From CAYXRS01 sp964636485 (GTDB taxonomy: Bacteria > Gemmatimonadota > Gemmatimonadetes > Gemmatimonadales > Gemmatimonadaceae), in the NCBI GenBank assembly GCA_964636485.1, contig CAZWSO010000156.1:1-5979 (forward strand): a stretch of DNA of 5,979 nucleotides, read 5' to 3'. Positions 1 to 5,214 of this stretch are shown here, in pieces (within the stretch, counting starts at the first letter, position 1; each line of letters begins with the position of its first letter). The notes under the pieces were generated by a model. The model did no database searches and had not been told where the DNA came from. It saw only the letters and a program-made list of their open reading frames with translations. Made by a program: the position numbers and the translations under genes.

Positions 1-84
1 CTCGTGTTCACCATCCACAAGCGAACGCCACCCGGAAGCGCGGCGCTGGCGGTGCCTCCCTTAGGTGCTGCGCCCTTCATTTGA
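1..84 (+). CDS. Possible C-terminal end of an upstream gene (partial)
   Basis: Frame 1 is open from the window edge to a TGA at 82-84 and would encode 27 residues (beginning LVFTIHKRTPPG, ending GAAPFI). About 19 of 27 codons end in G or C, in line with the coding bias of the neighbouring genes. I do not recognise the fragment and no domain can be assigned. A competing reading exists on the minus strand, where an ATG at 80-78 opens a frame running off the window, but it has no Shine-Dalgarno sequence. If the plus reading is right, the 65 bases between this stop and the ATG at 150 hold the leader of the next gene. Confidence is low because so little is visible. Confidence 0.3.
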   Translation, partial: LVFTIHKRTPPGSAALAVPPLGAAPFI

Positions 85-137
85 CGACTACTTACTGGCC
101 AACTCATGACCCGGCTTGGCACCGACCGGCCCCCCAC

Positions 138-143
138 AGGAGA
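138..143 (+). promoter_or_regulatory. Shine-Dalgarno AGGAGA fixing the lipoprotein start
   Basis: AGGAGA lies six bases before the ATG at 150. It selects this ATG over the TTG at 81 in the same frame, which lacks a ribosome binding site and would put a long proline- and histidine-rich stretch ahead of the signal peptide. Confidence 0.75.
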
Positions 144-149
144 CTTGCA

Positions 150-551
150 ATGCCCAGGATGATCCCGTTGGTACTTGCCCTCTTTCTCGCAGTCGCGTGT
201 GACAGTTCGGGAACAGAACCGACCATCAACCCGGTTGGAACGTACGCGCTGATTCTCGTCAACAACGAATCACTGCCGTACGTGGTCGAGACGGCCGACG
301 GGGAAATCGAAATCCTCGCCGGTCAGTTCATCGTTTTCCAGGCTGGCACCTGCACCGGAAGTTTGAACTTCCGTGAGGTGGAGAGCGAGGATACTGATAT
401 GGTTGGTAACACCTGCACCTGGACGCGAACCGGGTCGGAGCTTCATGTGCAATGGACTGATGGCTCGGCCGACACCGCGACGATTCAGGGCGACAGAATT
501 ACTCTTGTTGCGCAGGACCTGAGCGACCTTTCACTCGTCTTCGAGCGGTAG
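150..551 (+). CDS. Small secreted lipoprotein, probable lipocalin-like beta-barrel
   Basis: This encodes a 133-residue exported lipoprotein of unknown function. The N-terminus (MPRMIPLVLALFLAVAC) is a short lipoprotein signal peptide with a relaxed lipobox, AVAC, and lipidation at Cys17. The mature part starts with a Ser/Gly/Thr linker and then VGTYAL, followed by alternating beta strands ending in a TWTRTG...ADTATIQGDRITL pattern. That layout resembles small lipocalin-like or META-like barrel proteins that are common as single-copy lipoproteins in Gemmatimonadota; this is recalled similarity, not a search. Cys68 and Cys89 sit in adjacent strands (GTCTG and NTCTW) and could form a disulfide. 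Residue +2 after the lipid cysteine is Asp, which in enterobacteria favours inner-membrane retention; whether that rule applies here is unknown. Ligand and role cannot be deduced. The start is set by the AGGAGA at 138-143. Confidence 0.8.
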   Translation: MPRMIPLVLALFLAVACDSSGTEPTINPVGTYALILVNNESLPYVVETADGEIEILAGQFIVFQAGTCTGSLNFREVESEDTDMVGNTCTWTRTGSELHVQWTDGSADTATIQGDRITLVAQDLSDLSLVFER

Positions 552-573
552 AGTCAGGCAGGATTTGGCGGTG

Positions 574-609
574 CGGGATTGGTCGACCAGGAAGGCCGAA
601 GCCATCCCG
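574..609 (+). other. Imperfect hairpin after the lipoprotein gene
   Basis: CGGGAT at 574-579 is complementary to ATCCCG at 604-609, and GG (581-582) to CC (602-603) after a single bulged T. It lies 22 bases past the lipoprotein stop codon. There is no T-run after it, so it is not a standard intrinsic terminator; it may be a weak terminator or 3' end stabiliser, or chance in GC-rich DNA. The remainder of the 552-711 gap contains three perfect palindromes but no recognisable promoter. Confidence 0.25.
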
Positions 610-711
610 AGAGCAGGCTGAGGAGCGAACGGCCCCGGGGCCAAAGCGGGCGCGGGGTCGTCGACGAATCTGCCGGACAAGGCATCCATCCTGGCGCAGG
701 AGATCGACCGC

Positions 712-1176
712 GTGACCGAGATCTTCCCCATCGCTCCCGCAGCCGGGCGCACACTCTGGTTCTTTGCGCTTCTCGGCGGGCTCATGCTTGCGCTCGCACT
801 TCTTTTTGCCTGGTTCGCGTATGCGAGCGTTTCGGCGCGCTTCGAGCTGTCTGACGGCGGGCTGCGCATAAGAAGCGCGGTGTACGGCCGAACGATTCCA
901 GCACACGCCCTTCGAGTGGACGAGGCACGCGTGGTAAACCTGCGCGAGGAGCGCCAACTTCAGCTCTCGATGCGCACCAACGGGATTGGTATGCCTGGGT
1001 ACGCCGCCGGCTGGTTTCGGCTGCGCGGCGGCGGGCGGGCGCTCGCATTCCTGACGCGACGCGAGAGCGTGGTGCACATCCCCACCAGCGCGGGGTACGA
1101 TCTCCTGCTTAGCCCACGCGAGCCGGGCGAATTTCTCAGGTCGCTCGAGCAGGTGCGTGGGTCGGATCCGTCTTGA
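712..1176 (+). CDS. Single-pass membrane protein with bacterial PH-like domain
   Basis: This encodes a 154-residue protein. Residues 15-40 form one hydrophobic transmembrane helix, followed by a compact beta-rich domain (about 42-148). The domain carries the features I associate with the bacterial PH family bPH_5 (PF10882-like): FELSDGGLRIR, then YGRTIP (58-63), then a glycine-rich NGIGMPGYAAGWFRL segment (90-104), a strand with LAFLTRRESVVHIPT (111-125), and a C-terminal LLLSPREPGEFLRSL helix. Such domains are structural and binding modules with no known catalysis, and specific partners are unknown. The GTG start at 712 is supported by AGGAGA at 698-703, eight bases upstream. The next gene begins 41 bases after the stop, so the two are likely co-transcribed. 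The long minus-strand frame over the same region is a shadow, since it shows no domain while this frame does. Confidence 0.82.
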   Translation: MTEIFPIAPAAGRTLWFFALLGGLMLALALLFAWFAYASVSARFELSDGGLRIRSAVYGRTIPAHALRVDEARVVNLREERQLQLSMRTNGIGMPGYAAGWFRLRGGGRALAFLTRRESVVHIPTSAGYDLLLSPREPGEFLRSLEQVRGSDPS

Positions 1177-1217
1177 ACTCCCAATCGACCGCACGGGAAG
1201 ACTATGAGCCAGTCCGC

Positions 1218-2099
1218 ATGACGCCCTGTGCCCTGCCCTTTGCCCGGGCTGCTCCCGTCGGCACCTTCCTGCTGGCACTCGTCTTGGGCGCGTGCGGCTC
1301 ACCCCGCACGCCGGAGGCCGGCGCTCCTCCGGCGCCTTCCAGAGCTGAGCCGAGACGCGCCGAGGTGTACGGCGTGACCTATGAGGCCGGGGAGCACCGC
1401 TACCAGGTAACGGTGACAGGGACCGCCGAGGCCCAGGGAGGGCCCGCGGCCACGCAGGGTACCGCTCGCCTGAGGACTGTGGCCTTCCTTACCTTGAGCT
1501 CTACGCCGACGGCGGATGGAGCCCAGCTGCGCGTGACCGTCGACTCGTTCGCGGTACAGGGCCCGGAGCCTCGCATTCCACCTCCCGACCAAGGTGCGCC
1601 GGGCGGCGCCGCGTACGAGGTGGCGGTGCAGAGTGACGGTCGAACCACGCGACTTACGTCGATGTCGCTCGGCTGTCCGGGACGAAGCCCGATTGAAGGG
1701 GCGATGGCCGATCTCGTCGTTCCGTTGCCGTCCGAAATTCGCGTTGGGGTGCAGTGGGAGGACAGCGTGGTGACTGTCTCATGCCGGGATGGGCTCCCGA
1801 TCACGACAGTTTCGCACCACCGCTACGTCGCTGACGGAACACAGTTTTTGGGCGGTCGCCGTCTCCTGCGGGTGAAACGCATGTCCGAGTCGCTCATCGA
1901 GGGCTCGCAGGTCCGGCGCGGACAGGCGGTGGGACTCTCCGGCTCGGCACGGGCCACCGCTTCGCTGCTGGTGGAACTAGGGATTGGCCTGGTCGTGGAG
2001 GGCGAACACACCGTCCAGGCAGAGCTGACCCTGTCAGGGGGTGACGGAGAGGTCCCGCTCCGCCAGCTGCACACGAGCCGGGTTCGACTCGTGCGCTGA
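1218..2099 (+). CDS. Secreted lipoprotein of unknown function
   Basis: I do not recognise this 293-residue protein. The N-terminus is a lipoprotein signal peptide: hydrophobic core TFLLALVLGAC with a textbook LGAC lipobox and lipidation at Cys26, then a Pro/Ala/Arg-rich linker to about residue 48. The mature part (about 50-293) looks all-beta, with strands such as YQVTVTGTA, AQLRVTVDSFAVQ, EVAVQSDGRTTRLTS and QAELTLSG. Asp, Gln and Arg are common, and there are no obvious catalytic motifs. Cys153 (LGCPG) and Cys189 (VSCRD) could form a disulfide. I chose the ATG at 1218 although its ribosome site is weak (GGGAAG at 1195-1200 is 17 bases away). A TTG at 1173 overlaps the preceding stop codon and would add 15 residues with several charges ahead of the signal peptide, which is less likely. 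It converges on the gene at 2162-2821, with 62 bases between the two stop codons. Confidence 0.75.
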   Translation: MTPCALPFARAAPVGTFLLALVLGACGSPRTPEAGAPPAPSRAEPRRAEVYGVTYEAGEHRYQVTVTGTAEAQGGPAATQGTARLRTVAFLTLSSTPTADGAQLRVTVDSFAVQGPEPRIPPPDQGAPGGAAYEVAVQSDGRTTRLTSMSLGCPGRSPIEGAMADLVVPLPSEIRVGVQWEDSVVTVSCRDGLPITTVSHHRYVADGTQFLGGRRLLRVKRMSESLIEGSQVRRGQAVGLSGSARATASLLVELGIGLVVEGEHTVQAELTLSGGDGEVPLRQLHTSRVRLVR

Positions 2100-2141
2100 C
2101 AGGTGGGCGGGCCCTCCCCTCGCCCCCCGGTTGAGCTGGGT

Positions 2142-2157
2142 TCGTCGATAACGACGA
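2142..2157. terminator. Candidate bidirectional stem between convergent genes
   Basis: TCGTCG-ATAA-CGACGA forms a six-base-pair perfect stem with a four-base loop in the 62-base gap between two convergent genes. A second, weaker pairing is GGGCG (2105-2109) with CGCCC (2121-2125). Neither is followed by a T-run on either strand, so factor-independent termination is not proven. Position between two stop codons is the main argument. Confidence 0.35.
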
Positions 2158-2161
2158 GTGG

Positions 2162-2821
2162 TCAGCGGTCGGCTGCGCGCGTGTTGGAGTCGGCCACGAG
2201 GCGCCGTCGAAACGCCCAGAAGCCTGCCGGAATGAGGAGGAGTGCCGTCGCCAGCCACGACGAACTGGGCGCGCGCTCGCGTGCGACCGTGGCGTCGTTC
2301 CACGCCACCTCCGCACCAACTGAGCTCAGAGCGACGGTCCGTCGCAGCATGGCGTCCACCTCGTCCGGCGTAACGCTGCGAGGCACCAGCCACCGGCCGC
2401 CTTCGTGCCGGTCGTGTGGCACCCGCACAGTGAGGATCTCGCCCGAGGCTGCGAGCGCGATCAGCGCCGTTGCCCGTGCGCGGCCATCCTCGTTCTGCCG
2501 CGTCACGACGAGCACCCAATTACCCCCCGGCGGAAGACTGCCGCGAACCGCGTAGGCGCCGGGACGCGACGTGGGGGTCACGTCGAGGCCAACTGTCATA
2601 CGGCGACCGTTCAGAAGCCCGACGGCCTCAGCGGAGAAGGCGGAAGTAACCTGGGCGCCATGATGATAGGTGTGAACCACAGCAAGGGCGCCACGCGTGG
2701 TGGGATCGTGTGGGTTGGCGGGGTACTCCACCGACAACCACGGCGGCCCAGCATGCGCGGGGGGGGCCAGAGCAAGCGCCAGGGGAATCGCCAGCGCCGC
2801 GACGCGAAGATGTCTGAACAT
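2162..2821 (-). CDS. Exported protein with C-terminal membrane anchor, likely ECF sigma target
   Basis: This encodes a 219-residue protein. A signal peptide (1-24, ending APPAHA before GPPW) is followed by a beta-rich extracytoplasmic domain (about 25-148), an Ala/Arg-rich helix region (150-187) and a transmembrane helix (about 188-204, SWLATALLLIPAGFWAF) with an RRR stop-transfer cluster. The anchored domain would therefore lie outside the cytoplasm. Motifs such as EYPANPHDPTTRGA, RPGAYAVRGSLPPGGNWVLVVT (88-107) and the polar linker recall YtkA/FixH/CopC-like immunoglobulin-type domains that carry or sense metals. That link is tentative: the histidines (38, 50, 53, 54, 136, 139) are suggestive but no defined metal site is evident. 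The start is supported by AAGGAGA (minus strand, 2833-2827) five bases upstream. A separate ECF-type promoter at 2935-2908 and a structured leader precede it, so it is probably transcribed on its own as well as by any read-through from the sigma operon. Confidence 0.78.
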   Translation of the reverse strand: MFRHLRVAALAIPLALALAPPAHAGPPWLSVEYPANPHDPTTRGALAVVHTYHHGAQVTSAFSAEAVGLLNGRRMTVGLDVTPTSRPGAYAVRGSLPPGGNWVLVVTRQNEDGRARATALIALAASGEILTVRVPHDRHEGGRWLVPRSVTPDEVDAMLRRTVALSSVGAEVAWNDATVARERAPSSSWLATALLLIPAGFWAFRRRLVADSNTRAADR

Positions 2822-2847
2822 GCGGATCTCCTTGGGTGAGGATCGCT

Positions 2848-2898
2848 GGTGGCGCGCGCCGGCAGGTAACCGCCGGTCATCGCGAAGCGCGCGTCACC
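2848..2898 (-). other. Long inverted repeat in the leader of the anchored-protein gene
   Basis: GGTGGCGCGCGC at 2848-2859 and GCGCGCGTCACC at 2887-2898 are complementary at 11 of 12 positions. In the minus-strand transcript the exception is an A-C mismatch. The 27-base interior holds a nested short stem, CCGGC (2859-2863) with GCCGG (2872-2876). The structure begins a few bases after the predicted transcription start (about 2902) and ends 15 bases before the Shine-Dalgarno, so it would form a strong 5' hairpin. Alternatives are a terminator for the preceding DUF4097 gene, whose stop is 55 bases away, or a protein-binding site. No T-run follows. Confidence 0.5.
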
Positions 2899-2907
2899 TC
2901 GCCAATG

Positions 2908-2935
2908 GGACGGCCGAACACCTTCCGTTGTTTGA
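2908..2935 (-). promoter_or_regulatory. ECF-type promoter upstream of the anchored-protein gene
   Basis: On the minus strand TCAAACA (2935-2929), 14 bases, GCCGTCC (2914-2908). All 14 fixed bases and the spacing equal those upstream of the ECF sigma gene. AAAC to CGTC is 17 bases, close to the AAAC-N16/17-CGTC form known for several ECF sigma factors. It starts 19 bases after the DUF4097 stop codon. The predicted start of transcription near 2902 gives a leader of about 80 bases. Confidence 0.6.
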
Positions 2936-2953
2936 GCGGCATACCGATGCCTC

Positions 2954-3856
2954 TCAGCGGTCCTCGAGCGGGTGCACCCTCACCGCGCCGCTGAACGTCC
3001 GGATCGTGACATGCGCGCCGCCGCTCCCGCTCCTGAACGCCAGCTCCTGCCCCTTGAGGCCGCTGCTCTTGCGCGCCCCGCCCCGGGTTAGCTCGTTGAC
3101 CAGCTTTCCCTGAAGCGTCACGAAGAGAAAGTCCGCATCCGTGGCCACAGGAACGGCGAGCGTTACCGGCCCGTCATGACTGTTGACGGTGACCGCACCG
3201 CCCGGCTCGAGCGTTCCCCGCATTCGCACCGGTCCACCGATCGTCTCGACCGTCAGCCGAACGAGCGGCGACTCGCCATTAAACGTGATGCCCCCGCTCA
3301 CCGTGGAGAGCGCCATGTCGACGCCGCCACCGCGGTATGTCACGTCGCCAGATCCGGTCTTCACCCGCGCGACACGCGGCGACCCGGCAACGTCCACCGT
3401 GCCGGCCATCGACTCCGCGTACAACGATCGCGGACTTCCCTCGACGCGAATGCGTCCTGTTACCGTGTACAGGTCTACCGGGCCGGTCACGCCAACGACG
3501 TGAATGGGAGCTCCGCTGGTCTTGATCCAGAGCGTCGTGCCCGCCGGTACAAGTACCTCGAGCTCCGCGCGGCCGCCTTCCGGCGCCTCAAAACCGAGCT
3601 TCGATGCGCCACTCACCACCGGGCTGAAGTAGAACCCGGAACGCGGACCGCCACTTACCGTGCCCGTCACTCGAACGGTGTCTCGGTCCCACACCCGCAC
3701 GTCAACGGATCCCTCGAGTACCATGATCCTGAGGGAGCCGGTGCGGCTGAACGCGCGGCTCTCGTCCACGCGCTGCTGCGCCGACAGGGGGAACGGGGCG
3801 ATCGCGCCAGCGAGGAACGCCGCCGCGAGCATTGCGCGTACAACGTCGGTGTTCAT
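2954..3856 (-). CDS. Secreted DUF4097-family beta-repeat protein
   Basis: This encodes a 300-residue exported protein. A signal peptide (1-26, hydrophobic AAAFLAGAIAPFPLSA) is followed by a beta-rich opening region (28-110) and then a ladder of short repeats of about 18-20 residues (about 112-235). Each repeat carries an SG/TG turn followed by I/V-x-V, as in TSGAPIHVVG, TVTGRIRVEG, SMAGTVDVAG, TGSGDVTYRG, TVSGGITFNG and TIGGPVRMRG. A similar pattern recurs at the C-terminus (FRSGSGGAHVTIRTFSGAVRV). This is characteristic of DUF4097 (putative adhesin) proteins, often encoded beside ECF sigma/anti-sigma pairs, but their biochemical role is not established. Its ATG overlaps the anti-sigma stop codon (ATGA at 3856-3853), implying translational coupling; GGGG close to the start gives only a weak ribosome site. 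It is the third gene of the sigma operon, so a periplasmic or surface role in the same envelope response is inferred. Confidence 0.88.
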   Translation of the reverse strand: MNTDVVRAMLAAAFLAGAIAPFPLSAQQRVDESRAFSRTGSLRIMVLEGSVDVRVWDRDTVRVTGTVSGGPRSGFYFSPVVSGASKLGFEAPEGGRAELEVLVPAGTTLWIKTSGAPIHVVGVTGPVDLYTVTGRIRVEGSPRSLYAESMAGTVDVAGSPRVARVKTGSGDVTYRGGGVDMALSTVSGGITFNGESPLVRLTVETIGGPVRMRGTLEPGGAVTVNSHDGPVTLAVPVATDADFLFVTLQGKLVNELTRGGARKSSGLKGQELAFRSGSGGAHVTIRTFSGAVRVHPLEDR

Positions 3857-4491
3857 GTCCCCACCATCATGATCGCCGCCCGCCTCAGCACGTCCAGGCG
3901 ATGACGATGCGCGGCGAGCACCAGTTCCTTGAGCGCCGGAGACACCGGATCCTCGTTCAATGCCGCGCGAGATTCCGACAGCGCGCGCTCGACGGAGCGC
4001 AGGCTCTCCTCCATCAGGTCCAGTGCCTCCGGCGACAGCCGCTCCCGCTCCCCCTCCAGGGCTCGCGCCAACTCATCCGCCGCCCGCACGTATTCGCGCT
4101 CGAGCATGGCGAAGTTCGCCGGCACGTCCAGTCCCCGGCCGTCCGTATCGGGGGTCTGGACGAGCAGAATCGTAATGGTGGCAGTGACGATGACGAGAAC
4201 CGCTGCCGCCGCCGACAGCGCCCAGCTCATATCCCGGAGCACGGCTCGACGGCCGCGGGCCGCCGAGCGGCGCTGAATCTCGGCGAAGATACCGGGACGA
4301 AGATCCAGGCCCGGCTGGAGCTCCCTGGGCAGCGTCCGCAGTGCGGTAATGATCGAACGCTGGCGGTCGCGCTCTTCGCGGCAGGCCGCACATCGCTCCA
4401 GGTGCGCCGTCACGCCGTCGCGCTCTGCCGGTGCGAGTCGTTCCTCGGCCAGCGCCTCGAGCTGCTCGGCAGTGGGGTGGTCGTTGTTCAT
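3853..4491 (-). CDS. Transmembrane zinc-finger anti-sigma factor
   Basis: This encodes a 212-residue membrane protein that should bind and hold inactive the ECF sigma factor encoded immediately upstream. The N-terminal cytoplasmic part (1-50) carries the ZAS / zf-HC2 signature H-x3-C-x2-C at His30, Cys34 and Cys37, preceded by the helix EQLEALAEERLAPAERD. A single transmembrane helix spans about 89-111 (MSWALSAAAAVLVIVTATITILL). The outer part (about 118-212) is highly helical and charged, with YVRAADELARALEG, SLRSVERALSESRAAL and LVLAAHRHRLDVLRRAA, a possible coiled-coil sensor or protein-interaction region. By analogy with known ZAS factors, signal-driven proteolysis or conformational change would release the sigma factor; no protease gene is in this window. 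GGGAGA at 4504-4499 lies seven bases before the ATG. The start codon overlaps the sigma stop by ATGA (4491-4488). Confidence 0.9.
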   Translation of the reverse strand: MNNDHPTAEQLEALAEERLAPAERDGVTAHLERCAACREERDRQRSIITALRTLPRELQPGLDLRPGIFAEIQRRSAARGRRAVLRDMSWALSAAAAVLVIVTATITILLVQTPDTDGRGLDVPANFAMLEREYVRAADELARALEGERERLSPEALDLMEESLRSVERALSESRAALNEDPVSPALKELVLAAHRHRLDVLRRAAIMMVGT

Positions 4492-5087
4492 TCGAGCTTC
4501 TCCCTCATTAGCCGCCGCGCCCGGTGAATCTGGGCCTTCACTGTGCCAACGGCGGTTCCAGTGAGGCGAGCGATCTCGTCGTACGTGTAGCCCTCGATGT
4601 CACGCAGCACCAGCATCCGCCGGGCTCCCGGCGGCAGTCCAGCGATCGCCCGCTCCAGGTCCACGCGAAGGCCTGGATCGTCCCGCTGCGCGCCCTCGGT
4701 CTGGACCCCATTCTCCTCGGGAAGCAGCCACAGGCTCCAGCGCGACCGCCTGCGACTGCTCTCGAGCGCCAGGTTGACCGTTATTCGGTGCAGCCAGGAG
4801 GAAAGCCGGCTCTCGCCACGGTAGGATCCGATCCGCTCCCAAGCCCGCACGAACGCCTCCTGCGTGAGCGCGCGCGCCCGTTCCGCGTCGCCCGCCATTC
4901 TCAGCGATAGTGCGTATACCCGCCCCACGTTTTCCGCATAGAAGCGCTCGAACGCTGCCTCGTCGCCCGCTCCGATCCGGCCGGCAAGCGCCATGTCCTC
5001 GGAGAAAAGCGGCGTGACGGCGGCTTCGGTCACGGCCGCGGGGACGGCCAGATGTCGTGCGAGAGCACCTATGGGTTCCGGCTCCAT
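4488..5087 (-). CDS. ECF RNA polymerase sigma factor
   Basis: This encodes a 199-residue sigma-70 family protein with only regions 2 and 4, the ECF layout. Region 2 covers about 41-112: GDEAAFERFYAENVGRVYAL, then the -10 recognition helix area with LTQEAFVRAWERIGSYRGESRLSSWLHRITVNLALESSRR. A linker (about 113-143) follows. Region 4 covers about 145-199, with LPPGARRMLVLRDIEGYTYDEIARLTGTAVGTVKAQIHRARRLM, whose helix-turn-helix reads the -35 element. It has no region 1.1 or 3 and no C-terminal extension. The first 31 residues are extra relative to a typical ECF start; an internal ATG at 4994 (Met32) would give a 168-residue protein, with GAGG only two bases upstream. I keep 5087 because the ECF-type promoter at 5143-5116 puts transcription start about 20-25 bases upstream of it, but its Shine-Dalgarno is poor. 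It is the first gene of the coupled operon and is probably autoregulated. It follows dnaN by 127 bases. Confidence 0.92.
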   Translation of the reverse strand: MEPEPIGALARHLAVPAAVTEAAVTPLFSEDMALAGRIGAGDEAAFERFYAENVGRVYALSLRMAGDAERARALTQEAFVRAWERIGSYRGESRLSSWLHRITVNLALESSRRRSRWSLWLLPEENGVQTEGAQRDDPGLRVDLERAIAGLPPGARRMLVLRDIEGYTYDEIARLTGTAVGTVKAQIHRARRLMREKLE

Positions 5088-5115
5088 TCGTGGGGAAGGG
5101 AGATTGCCGTGAATA

Positions 5116-5143
5116 GGACGGCGGGAGGGCCGGGAATGTTTGA
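5116..5143 (-). promoter_or_regulatory. ECF-type promoter of the sigma factor operon (autoregulation)
   Basis: On the minus strand TCAAACA (5143-5137), 14 bases, GCCGTCC (5122-5116). AAAC to CGTC spacing is 17 bases. It lies about 29 bases before the sigma start codon, so the leader would be short (about 20-25 bases). The same fixed bases and spacing precede the gene ending at 2162, and the motif was not seen elsewhere in the window, which fits a sigma factor recognising its own promoter. Confidence 0.6.
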
Positions 5144-5177
5144 AGGGGTGCCCCCGCTAATGGCCTGCCGCATGGAG

Positions 5178-5204
5178 CGCAGCTGCTCGTGGCTGGCAGC
5201 TGCG
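5178..5204 (-). terminator. Hairpin just after dnaN, possible terminator
   Basis: CGCAGCTGC (5178-5186) and GCAGCTGCG (5196-5204) form a perfect nine-base-pair stem with a nine-base loop, starting 11 bases past the dnaN stop codon. Each arm contains the self-palindrome GCAGCTGC. No T-run follows on the minus strand, so termination would be non-canonical or factor-assisted. It separates dnaN from the ECF promoter at 5143-5116, consistent with independent control of the two transcripts. Confidence 0.45.
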
Positions 5205-5214
5205 GCACTGAACG

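Noticed and set aside
81..109. TTGACG at 81-86 as a -35 box for the first lipoprotein gene
   Set aside because: No acceptable -10 element is found 16-18 bases downstream (TCATGA at 104-109 matches poorly).
1173..1217. TTG start at 1173 for the second lipoprotein
   Set aside because: It would put about 15 residues with several charges before the signal peptide, and the ribosome site is no better. ATG at 1218 gives a normal lipoprotein signal.
499..1302. Long minus-strand open frame of 267 codons
   Set aside because: It overlaps the lipoprotein end and the whole PH-domain gene. Its translation is Arg/Pro/Gly-rich with no domain, and it lacks a ribosome site. The plus frames show signal, membrane and domain features.
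2034..2519. Minus-strand open frames across the convergent junction
   Set aside because: They straddle two well-supported genes, and the products are low-complexity Arg/Gly/Ala stretches.
3176..3904. Plus-strand open frame of 242 codons
   Set aside because: It is antisense to the DUF4097 gene, its product is His/Arg-rich without domain features, and it is a typical shadow frame in GC-rich DNA.
3832..4527. Plus-strand open frame of 231 codons
   Set aside because: It is antisense to the anti-sigma gene, whose minus frame has the H-x3-C-x2-C motif and a membrane helix.
5042..5048. Further GGACGGC (minus-strand GCCGTCC) inside the sigma gene as another promoter -10 box
   Set aside because: No TCAAACA-like partner at the required spacing. 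The same holds for the plus-strand GCCGTCC near 4138 and in the 1218-2099 gene.
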